A DNA stretch of 64,000 nucleotides from Snuella lapsa. GTDB lineage: Bacteria; Bacteroidota; Bacteroidia; Flavobacteriales; Flavobacteriaceae. The position numbers and the translations under genes are program-made. The notes under the pieces are model-generated. The model was not told the origin of the DNA. It searched no databases and was given only the letters and a program-made list of their open reading frames with translations. Shown piece by piece: positions 32,686-42,861 of the stretch (within the stretch, counting starts at the first letter, position 1; each line of letters begins with the position of its first letter). Location of the stretch: the NCBI RefSeq assembly GCF_039539345.1, contig NZ_BAABCY010000092.1, forward strand, positions 4,086 through 68,085. Reading direction: 5' to 3'.

Positions 32686-35600
32686 ATGGAAATTAAATCA
32701 ACTAATCGCTTTTTCCTTTTAAGGAAAAAGATGCTACACATTATTATGAGAACCTTTATACTCTTGTTCTGTTCAACAGTTTTTAGTTTTACCGCGAGTG
32801 ATGTCTTTTCTCAAAGTACAAAAGTTGTTATCGAAGAAGATAAGGTCATTACCATCGATGAGGTTTTTGACATATTAAGAACGCAAACAGAGTTTACATT
32901 TATTTATCAAGAAGACCTCTTTAAAGATGCACCAAAGATAAAAGTTAAAAAAGGGATTATTAAGGCCAACAAACTGTTAAAGGAAAGCCTTTCTAAGTCT
33001 AATTTTAACTTTAACATCACTAAAAACAATAAGATTATTGTTATAAAGGCTCCAAAGGAAATAGATGAAGTACAGCAAGTTCAAGTTAGTGGTACTATTC
33101 AAGATTCCAATGGACAACCCTTACCAGGCGTAACTATTTTAGAAAAAGGAACAACCAATGGAACCCAAACCGATTTCGATGGAAAGTTCTCTATAGAGGT
33201 TGCTTCAAGTGATGCTGTATTAGTAATTTCTTATGTCGGTTTTGCAACCCAGGAGATACCTGTAGCTAATCAAACAAACATCAACATCCAATTGGCTGAA
33301 GATGTAAGTGCACTTCAAGAAGTTGTTTTGGTAGGTTACGGTAAACAAAAAATAACAAGTGTGACTTCTGCCGTAACATCTGTAGATATTGAAGAGTTGG
33401 GAAATGTTACAACCTCCAATATTGCAGCAGCATTACAAGGCCGTACACCAGGTTTATATATACGCGATGCAGGTTATAATCAGGGGCTGTCGCTTCAGGT
33501 AAGGGGGGCTACAACCATAGGTAATAATTCTCCGTTATTTATCGTAGACGGGGTTCCTCAGGATTTACTTTCTGTCGATCCTAACGATATAGCGGCCATT
33601 TCTGTGTTAAAAGATGGAGCAGCGTCTGCTATTTACGGGTCTAGGGCTGCAGCTGGTGTTGTTATAGTAGAGACCAAATCAGGGAAAAATAAAAAACCTA
33701 CATTTAATTTTGAAAGCTTTGTAAGCTTTAGTGACTTAACAACTACTCAGAAATCAGCTAATTCAATACAATCGGCCAATATTATGAATGAGGCTTCTGT
33801 GAATTCTGGAGGCCAACCCTTATTCACTGCTGAAGATATTGCTAAGTTTGAATCAGGAAACGATCCTGCCTATCCAGATACCGACTGGAAAAAGGAATTC
33901 TTAAAGACTGAAATCACACAGCGATATTTTTTAAGTGCTACAGGAGGTAGTGAAAAATCATCATATTATTTTTCTTTAGGTTATAGAAATGCAGATGGTA
34001 TTGTTAAGTCGGGTATTGATAGAAAGCAATACAGTTTAAGATCCAATTTAAAGACTAAGTTACGGGATAACATCGATTTGGATGTTAATTTGAGCTATGT
34101 GTTATCCAACAATACAGCACCTAATGTAAATGCGGGTCTTGATAATATTTATCAGCATATGAACTCAACCGCACCATTTTTGCCAGTACGAAACGCCGAT
34201 GGTGAGTTTGAGTTTTTTAACCAGGCGGGAGCTTATGGAAGAGGTTTTTGGAACGTGATGTGGGAGTTGGAAGCTGGTACATCTAATACGAAAAGTAAAA
34301 CCTTTACTGCTAATACCAATCTAACTTGGGAGATCATAGATGATCTTAAATTAATTGGACGCTATTCTTTAATATCTAATACAGGTAAAACGGTGTCAAG
34401 TATTTATAAACGTTCTACCACAGGTGGACCACCATGGTTTTCTGATGTAAATAGTATGGGGCAAACATGGCGTGATAATAACCAATACAATGCCCAAACA
34501 TTTTTAAGTTACGATAAGTCTATCGATAAACACAATATTGGTGTTTTGGCAGGATGGGATTTACAATTTAATGAAGATTCCTTTATAAGTGCAGGACGAA
34601 GAAATTTTCAGTTTGATAATTTATTGACTGAATTTGATGCGCCTAACTCAGGGGATACAGACGATATTACTGGTTTGAGTAGTAATACTGTAGAAAACGC
34701 ATTGCAATCAGCCGTTGGTAGGATTAATTATAATTACGACGAAAAGTACTTTATTGAGTTAACAGGACGTTATGACGGATCATCAATATTTGCACCTGAA
34801 AACAGGTACGGGTTTTTCCCTTCAGCTTCATTAGGTTGGGCTATCGACAAAGAGGACTTTTTTAACTCAAACGTTATTGACCGTCTTAAGTTTAGGGCGT
34901 CTTATGGTACAACAGGTAATAATAGGGTGTCTGGTAGTTACTTTTCGAATATAGATTTTAATACCTATATTTTTGGCATGGGCGATATTGTAGTGCCCAC
35001 AGCCGCTGAAGGAGGCGTGCCATTTAGGGATTTAAAATGGGAAACCACTAATACAACCAACTTTGGTCTGGACTTTTCATTAAATCATGGATTCTTGTCT
35101 GGGTCTTTAGATTATTATATTAAAGAAACAAAAGATATCCTTTTGGGTAGTCCTGTTCCTGGTACCGTTGGTACATTTAGAGGAGGGCCAGCCATCAATG
35201 CTGGTAATGTTCAAAATAAAGGATTCGAATTAATATTAAATCATAGTAATACATTATCCAATGGTCTTAGCTATGGTATCTCTATTAATGGTACTTATAA
35301 CACGAATGAAATTACAGAACTAACAGATGCCTTTTCAGAATTCAGCACCTCTTATCGTGTAGGCGATGCTTTGGGTACCGTTTATGGGTATGTGGCTGAT
35401 GGTATTTTGTCTTCACAAGCAGAGGTAGACGCCTATAAAGCTGAAATTACGTCTGGTATAAGTCCTAATACCACTATGGGAGATATCCGTTATGTAGATC
35501 AAAATGGAGATGGTAAATTGGATTTTGAAGACAATGTTGCGATTGCAGAAACGTTACCAAAAATAACTTATGGTATTAACTTAAATGCAGAATGGAAGCG

Positions 35601-36024
35601 TTTCGACTTACAACTGTTTTTCCAAGGTACAGGGAAATCTAAAGAACACAGAGCTAATGATTTATTTGGAAATTCAGGATGGATTCCAGAAGAAGCCAAC
35701 GATGCTTGGAGTGCAGATAATACTAATGGAACTTATCCAAGATTGTTGCTATTTGCACAGCAAACCTATTTTCAAAATTTTTATACTACATCGAGTTATT
35801 GGACTTTTAAATCGAATTACTTCAGATTAAAGAACCTCCAATTAGGGTACACACTACCAATTAATGACAACAAGTACATTGATAAGGCAAGATTGTATTT
35901 TACAGGTACTAATTTGTTGACCATTTCTGATTTCAGACCAGGGTTTGACCCTGAGACTGGAGGTAACGGTTTGGTGATTCCTCCGTTAAAGACTTTCGCA
36001 TTGGGTGTAAACATTAATTTCTAA
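32686..36024 (+). CDS. SusC-type TonB-dependent transporter with STN domain (set 2)
   Basis: A 1112-residue outer-membrane transporter. The start includes a lysine/arginine-rich lead, then a hydrophobic signal (FILLFCSTVFSFTAS, cleavage near VFSQ). An STN domain (about 45-105, TIDEVFDILRTQTEFTFIYQ) is followed by a carboxypeptidase-regulatory-like domain (about 132-205), the TonB box/plug (LQEVVLVGYGKQK, plug with LQVRGATTIGNNSPLFIVDG) and a barrel ending FALGVNINF. It forms a SusCD pair with the gene at 36038. Apart from the shared regulatory-like domain it is quite different from SusC of set 1, so a different oligosaccharide or fragment is likely. Confidence 0.95.
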   Translation: MEIKSTNRFFLLRKKMLHIIMRTFILLFCSTVFSFTASDVFSQSTKVVIEEDKVITIDEVFDILRTQTEFTFIYQEDLFKDAPKIKVKKGIIKANKLLKESLSKSNFNFNITKNNKIIVIKAPKEIDEVQQVQVSGTIQDSNGQPLPGVTILEKGTTNGTQTDFDGKFSIEVASSDAVLVISYVGFATQEIPVANQTNINIQLAEDVSALQEVVLVGYGKQKITSVTSAVTSVDIEELGNVTTSNIAAALQGRTPGLYIRDAGYNQGLSLQVRGATTIGNNSPLFIVDGVPQDLLSVDPNDIAAISVLKDGAASAIYGSRAAAGVVIVETKSGKNKKPTFNFESFVSFSDLTTTQKSANSIQSANIMNEASVNSGGQPLFTAEDIAKFESGNDPAYPDTDWKKEFLKTEITQRYFLSATGGSEKSSYYFSLGYRNADGIVKSGIDRKQYSLRSNLKTKLRDNIDLDVNLSYVLSNNTAPNVNAGLDNIYQHMNSTAPFLPVRNADGEFEFFNQAGAYGRGFWNVMWELEAGTSNTKSKTFTANTNLTWEIIDDLKLIGRYSLISNTGKTVSSIYKRSTTGGPPWFSDVNSMGQTWRDNNQYNAQTFLSYDKSIDKHNIGVLAGWDLQFNEDSFISAGRRNFQFDNLLTEFDAPNSGDTDDITGLSSNTVENALQSAVGRINYNYDEKYFIELTGRYDGSSIFAPENRYGFFPSASLGWAIDKEDFFNSNVIDRLKFRASYGTTGNNRVSGSYFSNIDFNTYIFGMGDIVVPTAAEGGVPFRDLKWETTNTTNFGLDFSLNHGFLSGSLDYYIKETKDILLGSPVPGTVGTFRGGPAINAGNVQNKGFELILNHSNTLSNGLSYGISINGTYNTNEITELTDAFSEFSTSYRVGDALGTVYGYVADGILSSQAEVDAYKAEITSGISPNTTMGDIRYVDQNGDGKLDFEDNVAIAETLPKITYGINLNAEWKRFDLQLFFQGTGKSKEHRANDLFGNSGWIPEEANDAWSADNTNGTYPRLLLFAQQTYFQNFYTTSSYWTFKSNYFRLKNLQLGYTLPINDNKYIDKARLYFTGTNLLTISDFRPGFDPETGGNGLVIPPLKTFALGVNINF

Positions 36025-36037
36025 AAAGATAATTATT

Positions 36038-37573
36038 ATGAAAAGATATATAAAAACAATGTACTTAGTAATTTTTGCTTTTAGCATGTTTCTAAGTTGT
36101 TCAGAAGAGGATGTTACTAAGCTTCCCGTGACAGCATTATCAGAAGATGCGTTTTGGACCAGTGAGGAAGAAGTTAGTCAAGCGGCTAATGCCCTTTATT
36201 TTTCTTTAAATAATGTAGGACAGATAGAATGGGATGCGTTAACCGAGATTGTATTTAGCCAAAGTGGTCCATCTATCGAAATCTCTACAGGAGGGATCAA
36301 TCCAGGCTCTTCTCTTGTAAATAGCTTATGGACAGGTCAGTATGAGACCATAAGAGATGCCAATTGGTTTTTGGATAATGTAGATAAAGCAGGCTTGTCA
36401 GAATCAACATTGGCAAAGTATAAAGGACAGGTGCGCTTTTTTAGGGCTTGGGCACACTATAAATTGTTATACCAATTTGGAAATGTGCCACTAGTAGATC
36501 GCGTGTTAGGCGTTGATGAAGGGCAAGTAGAACCAAGCTCTAGAGCTACTGTATTGGATTTTGTGTTGTCTGAATTAGATCAAACCATAACAGAGTTATC
36601 TTCGTCTGGTTACACGCCAGAGTATGGTAGAATTACCAAATGGGCAGCTATGGCATTGAAATCGAGGATCCTTTTATATGAAGGCACTTTGGCAACCGAT
36701 AGCAGTATGCTTACAGAAAGTGCTAATCTGGCTAATCAAATTATGGGAGGTGGTTTTAGCCTTCATGATAATTATACAGAACTGTTTAGACCAGAAGGAG
36801 AAGGTAACTCTGAGATTATTCTGGCAAGAGTAAATGCAGATCTTCCGGGAAGATATCATTCTTTAGGACAATGGTTGGGACCAATTAGTTTTCATGCATC
36901 ATGGTCTATTTTCACACCAACCAGAGCACTTGTGGACAGATATCCAGATATTAATGGTGAAGATATTTCAACAAGTTTAATCTATGATGAGGATAATCCG
37001 TTTGATAATAGAGACCCAAGGCTAAATCAATCCATATTTGATTGGGAAGAAGATGTAGATTATGAAGGTGCTATGTTTGTTAACAACGGAACTTGGTTTA
37101 ATTTCAGAAAATGGATCAATCCAGACGAAACCCAAGAACAACAAAGTCATAACGATTGGATTGTATTTAGGTTAGGAGAAGTCATGCTTAATTACGTAGA
37201 AGCTATGAACGAGGTCAATGGCCCATCTCAAGAGTTATTGGATATGATTAACGATCTAAGAACAAGAGGAGGACTAGGCGCAGCGTCTGATGGTTCTGAT
37301 ATTATTGTGCCTCCAATTGCCTTATCTGGTCTTACAAAAGAAAGCTTTAGAGAGATTATTAAACGTGAAAGAATCATTGAATTAGCTGCTGAAGGGATTC
37401 TTTATTACGATTATCACAGATGGAGATTGTTGGAGACAACTATGAATCAACCAGCTGAAGCCGTTGTGTCACTAGAAAATAGAGTATTTACTGCACCTAG
37501 AGACTATATCTGGCCAATACCTGATTTTGAGTTGATTAACAATCCAAATTTAACTCAGAATTCTGGATATTAG
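36038..37573 (+). CDS. SusD/RagB-family glycan-binding lipoprotein (set 2)
   Basis: A 511-residue surface lipoprotein, Cys21 in AFSMFLSC. Family landmarks are ALSEDAFWTSEEEVSQAANA, YETIRDANWFLDNV, VRFFRAWAHYKLLYQFGNVP, KWAAMALKSRILLYEG, the C-terminal KRERIIELAAEGILYYDYHR and APRDYIWPIPDFELINNPN. It would sit on SusC at 32686 (13-base gap) and bind glycan at the cell surface. A stem-loop follows at about 37605-37657. Confidence 0.94.
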   Translation: MKRYIKTMYLVIFAFSMFLSCSEEDVTKLPVTALSEDAFWTSEEEVSQAANALYFSLNNVGQIEWDALTEIVFSQSGPSIEISTGGINPGSSLVNSLWTGQYETIRDANWFLDNVDKAGLSESTLAKYKGQVRFFRAWAHYKLLYQFGNVPLVDRVLGVDEGQVEPSSRATVLDFVLSELDQTITELSSSGYTPEYGRITKWAAMALKSRILLYEGTLATDSSMLTESANLANQIMGGGFSLHDNYTELFRPEGEGNSEIILARVNADLPGRYHSLGQWLGPISFHASWSIFTPTRALVDRYPDINGEDISTSLIYDEDNPFDNRDPRLNQSIFDWEEDVDYEGAMFVNNGTWFNFRKWINPDETQEQQSHNDWIVFRLGEVMLNYVEAMNEVNGPSQELLDMINDLRTRGGLGAASDGSDIIVPPIALSGLTKESFREIIKRERIIELAAEGILYYDYHRWRLLETTMNQPAEAVVSLENRVFTAPRDYIWPIPDFELINNPNLTQNSGY

Positions 37574-38019
37574 TAATTATAAGATAAATTGATATATTGA
37601 AAAGCCTCCCGTCAAAAAGTTAGTTTTGAGTAGTTTTTTGATCGGTGAGGTTTTTTGTTAATCAAAAAGAATTCCTCGACGCTTTGCGTTGGGGTTTCCA
37701 CTGACATTGTCATTCCCATGGAAATGGGAATCTAAATACAGAATTTTGGTTTTTGACCTAAAAGGTCAAAATGAAACGAGCGAAACCTGTACTGAGCTTG
37801 TCGTAGTATACCTCTATGGCTCTGCCTCGAGGATAGTTCGTTTCAAGAAATTCTTTATTTATTGGTGAAAATAGAACCATAGAATACATATAATACTTAA
37901 GCTATTACCTGTAGCTTACAGCAAAATAAATACCATAACATGTAATAAAATGGGTGGCTTATAATGCCAATATTTTATTATTTTGAATAAAAATATAACG
38001 GTTTCAGTTGAAAGATAAT
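37574..38019. other. repeat-rich intergenic region
   Basis: No gene. In order: an imperfect terminator-like hairpin (CCTCCCGTCAAAAA against TTTTTGATCGGTGAGG, about 37605-37657, then TTTTTTG); the REP/MITE-like repeat from 37660 (hairpin CCTCGACGC-TTT-GCGTTGGGG); a perfect hairpin ATTCCCAT-GGAA-ATGGGAAT at 37712-37731; another, TTTTGACCT-AAA-AGGTCAAAA, at 37751-37771; and the ACTGAGCTTGTCG motif at 37791. The block closes with CAAGAAATTCTTT near 37845, inverted to its start. Confidence 0.6.
37660..37860. repeat. composite REP/MITE-like element, longest copy
   Basis: About 200 bases bounded by imperfect inverted ends (AAAAAGAATTCCTCG at the left, CAAGAAATTCTTTATTT at the right) and filled with three or four hairpins. 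Related shorter copies are at 10383-10445 and 30052-30097. The size, lack of coding capacity and inverted ends fit a non-autonomous mobile or repetitive element. Confidence 0.5.
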
Positions 38020-40188
38020 ATGAAATATATAAATACATTTAATTACCCAATTTATATAAAGGTTATAGTCATTGTTTTTTTGTCTTCATGTACGCCGCAA
38101 CAGCGTACTTCCTATCAAGTAGAAAGCGCTTATGATGTTTTACAAAGAACTTTAGGACAGGAGCAAGCGTCCAAGTTTGTTTTAAAATTTGAAGAAAGCG
38201 ATGCATTGGATACCTATGCAATATCTGTAAAGGACAATAAAGCTATAATAACAGGAAACTCTGCAATAGCACTCACAAGGGGAGCTTACGATTATTTAAG
38301 AAATGCCACGCATTCAATTATTAGCTGGTCGGGTAATCGTATTAATATACCTTCACAACTTCCCCAGTACGAAAAAAGAGTAAGTACACCTTTTAAGTAC
38401 CGTTACTACTTGAACACGGTAACCCATGGTTACACCACGCCATATTGGGATTGGAGCCGTTGGGAGAAAGAAATTGATTGGATGGCCATGCATGGCATGA
38501 ACATGCCTTTAATAGCAGGAGCACACGAAGCTATTTTGTTAAGAACATTTAAAAAAATGGGATTAACAGATAAAGAAGCATTGGACTATTTTTCTGGTCC
38601 AGCACATTTTCCTTGGAATAGAATGGGTAACATAGGCAGTTGGGACGGTCCGCCACCAGCAAGCTTTTTCGATAAGCAAATAGAATTGGCCCATAAAATG
38701 CAAAATAGGATGAAGGAATTGGGTATGCACCCTATAATTCATGCCTTTGCAGGTTTTGTGCCCAAGGCTATAGAACGTTTGTACCCCAACGAAGAATTAC
38801 GAGAATTAGGCTGGGGTGGATTTAATGAAAAAGTACAGATATTATCACCCAAAAGCGACCTGTTTACTAAAATAGGAAAACTATATATAGAAGAATGGGA
38901 AAAAGAGTTTGGTAAAGGAGAATTTTATTTGGCCGATAGTTTTAATGAAATGGACGTGCCTTTATCCGATGATCCCGAAGTGGCAAAACAAGAATTGGCA
39001 GATTACGGAGACATTGTCTACAAGCCCATAGCCGAAGCAAACCCAGATGCCGTTTGGGTGATGCAAGGTTGGACATTTCCCTACCATAGGGATAAAGACG
39101 GAAAGTTATTTTGGACTCCAGAACGCTTACAAGCCATGATGTCCAAAATCCCGGACGATAAATTGTTAATCCTTGATATGGCGAATGAATACAATGCCCT
39201 ATTCTGGAAAATAGACTATTCGTGGGAAATGTACAAAGGCTTTTTTGGCAAACAGTGGATTTATTCCTTCATTCCAAATATGGGAGGTAAAGTGCCCATA
39301 AATGGTGTGTTGGATTTTTATGCAACGGCACCAAAAGAGGCTTTGGCGTATAAAGACAAAGGTAATTTGGTTGGATTCGGTTTCGCGCCCGAAGGCATAG
39401 AAAATAATGAAATTATTTATGAGCTCTTATCCGATTGGGGCTGGAGAGATACGCCAATAAACTTAGATACGTGGATAGAGGACTATTGTTTGGCACGATA
39501 TGGAGGCTATCCTGATGAAATAAAGGAAGCCTATAACTTATTGAGAAAATCTGCTTTGGGAACATTTACGGACCACCCGAGATTTAAGTACCAATTTAGA
39601 CCCGGTTCGGGGTACCCATCCGTACATAAATCCGAAGACTTTGAAAAAGCGGTTAAATTATTCTTATCTGCCAACGAATCAATAATGCAAAGTGATTTAT
39701 ATACCTTTGATGCCATAGAACTCGGAGCACAGTATATTGGATTAGAAATAGATAGCCTGCTTACCAAAGCCGAAAAGGAAGAAGATAAAAGCATCAAGTA
39801 TAAAACCTATCAGAAGGCTATTGATCTTATGCTGGAAGTGGATAAACTGTTAGCGTCGCACCCCAATCATAAATTGGAAAATTGGGTTGCATTAGCAAGA
39901 GGCTTCGGAGACACCGAAGCAGATAAAAATTATTACGAAAGTAACGCCAAACGATTAAACACAACCTGGGGTGGAGGTGTAAACGAATATGCAGCACGCA
40001 CCTGGAGTGGCTTAATAGGAACCTATTATGCTCAGCGGTGGCAATTATGGTTAGATGCTCAAAAAGAGAACAAAACATTTAAAATACTTGAATGGGAAGA
40101 GAATTGGATTAAATCAAGCTATAACAACTTGGTAATACCATTCGGTAATCCTGTCAATGCACTTGAAGAAATTATTGAAAAGCGTTAA
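38020..40188 (+). CDS. alpha-N-acetylglucosaminidase, GH89 (second copy)
   Basis: A 722-residue GH89 enzyme. ATG 38020 is preferred to the in-frame TTG at 38008. The signal peptide ends in a lipobox-like VIVIVFLSSC, so it is probably a lipoprotein. Family parts are an N-terminal domain (20-115), the barrel start THGYTTPYWDWSRWEKEIDW, glutamates in LADSFNEMDVPLSDD and FAPEGIENNEIIYELLSDWG, and the C-terminal helical domain with YYESNAKRLNTTWGGGVNEY. It differs from the copy at 20620 through most of its length, so the two probably handle different linkages or glycan contexts. It lies between susD of set 2 and the GH5 operon. Confidence 0.92.
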   Translation: MKYINTFNYPIYIKVIVIVFLSSCTPQQRTSYQVESAYDVLQRTLGQEQASKFVLKFEESDALDTYAISVKDNKAIITGNSAIALTRGAYDYLRNATHSIISWSGNRINIPSQLPQYEKRVSTPFKYRYYLNTVTHGYTTPYWDWSRWEKEIDWMAMHGMNMPLIAGAHEAILLRTFKKMGLTDKEALDYFSGPAHFPWNRMGNIGSWDGPPPASFFDKQIELAHKMQNRMKELGMHPIIHAFAGFVPKAIERLYPNEELRELGWGGFNEKVQILSPKSDLFTKIGKLYIEEWEKEFGKGEFYLADSFNEMDVPLSDDPEVAKQELADYGDIVYKPIAEANPDAVWVMQGWTFPYHRDKDGKLFWTPERLQAMMSKIPDDKLLILDMANEYNALFWKIDYSWEMYKGFFGKQWIYSFIPNMGGKVPINGVLDFYATAPKEALAYKDKGNLVGFGFAPEGIENNEIIYELLSDWGWRDTPINLDTWIEDYCLARYGGYPDEIKEAYNLLRKSALGTFTDHPRFKYQFRPGSGYPSVHKSEDFEKAVKLFLSANESIMQSDLYTFDAIELGAQYIGLEIDSLLTKAEKEEDKSIKYKTYQKAIDLMLEVDKLLASHPNHKLENWVALARGFGDTEADKNYYESNAKRLNTTWGGGVNEYAARTWSGLIGTYYAQRWQLWLDAQKENKTFKILEWEENWIKSSYNNLVIPFGNPVNALEEIIEKR

Positions 40189-40357
40189 TAGTATAAAGCG
40201 TTTAAGTTAATTTATGTTATTTTTGAAGATAAAATTATCAGTGGTAATTGGATTTTAGTTGGCGTTTGATGGATGGACATTAAATATGAAGGAAGTTAGA
40301 AACTCATTTTAGTTAATAATCTTACGATTATAAGGTCAATCGTTTGAACAATAAAAT

Positions 40358-41959
40358 ATGAATACAATGAGAATATTAGGCTTAGTTGGATTTTTAATTG
40401 TTATCACTTTTTCAATAAAGTGTAAGAATCATGAAAAAGATGTTTTACATCGTAATGATAAGTATGTCTCTATAGAAGGAAGGCAGTTTATTGACTCTTT
40501 GGGAAGAACTTTGACATTGCATGGTATAAGCGTGATAAATAAAGACCCAAAAACAAATTACCTTGGGCATATTTCTCCAGAAGAGTTTAAGATGTTTAAG
40601 GAATGGGGCTTTAATGTTATTAGATTGGGTATTATATGGGATGGCTTAGAACCAGAACCAGGAGTCTATAACCAAGAGTATCTTAAGGGGATTGATGACA
40701 TGATACAATGGGCAACCGATAGCGGTCTGTATGTTTTTCTGGACATGCACCAAGATTTGTATAGTGTTGATTTTAGTGATGGTGCACCTTCATGGGCTAC
40801 AATAACCAATAATGAGCCACATCTTACGGGCGGTGTTTGGAGTGAGGCCTATTTAATTAGCCCTGCTGTACAAACAGCGTTCGATAATTTTTGGGCCAAT
40901 GCTCCAGCTCCAGATGGCGTAGGCATTCAGGACCATTATTTAAACCTTTGGAAGTTTTTGGCAGAACGCTATAAGGATAACAGAAAAGTAATTGGTTTCG
41001 ATGTTATGAACGAACCTTTTATGGGGTCTGATGCTAATAAAGTGATGCCTTTATTAATAGAATCCTATGCAAAAATATTAGCAGAAGAATTGGGAGAAGC
41101 ACCTTCTTCGCTAGAGGAAGTGATGCATTTGTGGAATAATGATAAAATGAAGGTTCTAGAGTCCTTATCCGACAAAGAAACCTATAAAAAATGGTTGGAT
41201 GTTATCTATGAGGTCAATGCCAATTTTGAAAGCAGAACGCTAACAGCATTTTACCAAAGAGCAAGGGACGAAATTCGCAAAGTCAATAAAAACCATATTA
41301 TTTTCACGGAGCACAGCTATTTTACCAATATGGGCTTGGTTGGAGCACTAGGAGAAATTGTCGATGAGCAGGGGAAAAAAGACCCATTGGTGGCTTATGC
41401 GGCACATGGGTACGATCTAGTGGTCGATACCGATGCACTTACGTTGGGCAGCAACGATCGTGTAGAACTCATTTTTGAACGCATTGCCCAAACAGGGCAA
41501 CGATTAGACGTCCCTGTATTAATTGGTGAATGGGGAGCCTTGCACGGTCAATCACCCGAACTGATTCCAACGGCCAACTTTTTACTAAACCAATTCAGTA
41601 AGCACGGTTTTAGTGATGCATTTTGGGCTTATGGCAAATTTTTATTAGACGCCTCTTTTCTAGATGTATTAAAGAAACCATACCCAGTAGAAACGTCAGG
41701 TAGTTTGGAAAGTTACAGCTTTGATTATGATACAGGAGTATTCAGTTGTACTTGGCAAGAAAGAGAAACTATAACCGCCTCTACCCGCATTTATGTGTCA
41801 GATTTAAGTAAGCTAAATAAAGATGCCATGCAATTGAATCCCAATTCGAAAGGAGTGTCCATTGAAAAACTAGAACATTCAAAAGCAGGGCATTTGGTTA
41901 TTCCGCCAAGTGGAAAAGATGCGAAACGCAAGCTGTCATTTTTATTAACTAAAAAATAA
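40358..41959 (+). CDS. GH5 endoglycoceramidase-like hydrolase
   Basis: A 533-residue exported GH5-type enzyme with an N-terminal hydrophobic signal, possibly a lipoprotein (Cys22, FSIKC). The clan GH-A catalytic pair is visible: acid/base in FDVMNEPFMG (near 218) and nucleophile in LIGEWGALHG (near 390). The stretch YVFLDMHQDLYSVDFSDGAP resembles endoglycoceramidases more than cellulases, as does the split barrel with a C-terminal beta domain (about 440-533). Endoglycoceramidases cut the bond between a glycan and ceramide; other GH5 relatives act on different beta-glycosides. It is first of a four-gene operon (gaps 30, 14 and 6 bases). Confidence 0.78.
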   Translation: MNTMRILGLVGFLIVITFSIKCKNHEKDVLHRNDKYVSIEGRQFIDSLGRTLTLHGISVINKDPKTNYLGHISPEEFKMFKEWGFNVIRLGIIWDGLEPEPGVYNQEYLKGIDDMIQWATDSGLYVFLDMHQDLYSVDFSDGAPSWATITNNEPHLTGGVWSEAYLISPAVQTAFDNFWANAPAPDGVGIQDHYLNLWKFLAERYKDNRKVIGFDVMNEPFMGSDANKVMPLLIESYAKILAEELGEAPSSLEEVMHLWNNDKMKVLESLSDKETYKKWLDVIYEVNANFESRTLTAFYQRARDEIRKVNKNHIIFTEHSYFTNMGLVGALGEIVDEQGKKDPLVAYAAHGYDLVVDTDALTLGSNDRVELIFERIAQTGQRLDVPVLIGEWGALHGQSPELIPTANFLLNQFSKHGFSDAFWAYGKFLLDASFLDVLKKPYPVETSGSLESYSFDYDTGVFSCTWQERETITASTRIYVSDLSKLNKDAMQLNPNSKGVSIEKLEHSKAGHLVIPPSGKDAKRKLSFLLTKK

Positions 41960-41989
41960 TATAGTAGTGTCCATACAAAATAAATAATA

Positions 41990-42847
41990 ATGCACTTAAA
42001 GAATGTTTTTTATTGTTTTATGTTTTCTGTTTTTGGAGCTTTTAGCCAAGAACAGATTAGTGTTATGAGCTACAATGTTGGCTACGATGAAGCATTGTAT
42101 AATTCGGGCGAACCAAAAGAAAATTATTGGGTAAATCGTAGGGTACATCAAGTAGCCCTTATTAATTTTCATCAACCAGATATTATTGGCTTACAAGAAC
42201 CTCATTTACATCAGCTAAAGTATTTGCATGAAAATGTTAATGGTTATAATTGGGTTGGTAATGGGCGTGAAGACGGAATGGAAGCAGGGGAGTACAATCC
42301 TATTTTTTACAAAGCAAACAGATTTAAATTGTTACAGTCAGGGATATTTTGGCTTTCTGAAACTCCCAATAGGGTAAGTAAATCTTGGGATGCAGGATAT
42401 ACACGCATATGTACATGGGCATTGTTTGAAAATAAAGAAACACAAAAGCAGTTTTATGTGTTCAATACACATTTTGACAGTAAAGGAAAGGAAGCTAGAA
42501 TTAAGAGTGCAACCATAATTAATGAAAAGGTAAACGAATTAGATGGAAATATTCCAGTGTTTGTATTGGGAGATTTTAATTTTTCGCCAGAAAGTAAAGC
42601 ATATAATGAGATGGTTACATACGGACTTAATGATTCTAAAACAATTGTCCAGTCAGATCCATACGGACCTGATGGAACCTATAACGGATTTCAATTCGAT
42701 AGAATTTCAAAATATAGAATCGACTATGTTTTTGTAAATAGCATAGTTGATGTTTTAAAATATGGAGTACTTACCGATAGCTATGAAATGAAATATCCAT
42801 CCGATCATTTTCCAATATGGATAACTGCCAAAATTAGAGTGAAATAA
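41990..42847 (+). CDS. secreted EEP-family phosphodiesterase
   Basis: A 285-residue exported endonuclease/exonuclease/phosphatase-fold protein with a signal peptide to about residue 20. Catalytic motifs are SVMSYNVGYDE (near 24-34), DIIGLQEPHLHQ (near 63), NTHFDSKGKEAR (near 161), VLGDFNFSPES (near 192), YRIDYVFV (near 243) and PSDHFPIW (near 272). The fold covers sphingomyelinases, inositol-phosphate phosphatases and nucleases. The neighbours (GH5 glycoceramidase-like, GH123-type) argue for a glycolipid or phosphodiester-bearing glycan rather than DNA. It is closely related to the protein at 49103. Confidence 0.82.
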   Translation: MHLKNVFYCFMFSVFGAFSQEQISVMSYNVGYDEALYNSGEPKENYWVNRRVHQVALINFHQPDIIGLQEPHLHQLKYLHENVNGYNWVGNGREDGMEAGEYNPIFYKANRFKLLQSGIFWLSETPNRVSKSWDAGYTRICTWALFENKETQKQFYVFNTHFDSKGKEARIKSATIINEKVNELDGNIPVFVLGDFNFSPESKAYNEMVTYGLNDSKTIVQSDPYGPDGTYNGFQFDRISKYRIDYVFVNSIVDVLKYGVLTDSYEMKYPSDHFPIWITAKIRVK

Positions 42848-42861
42848 ATTAACGATTAAAA

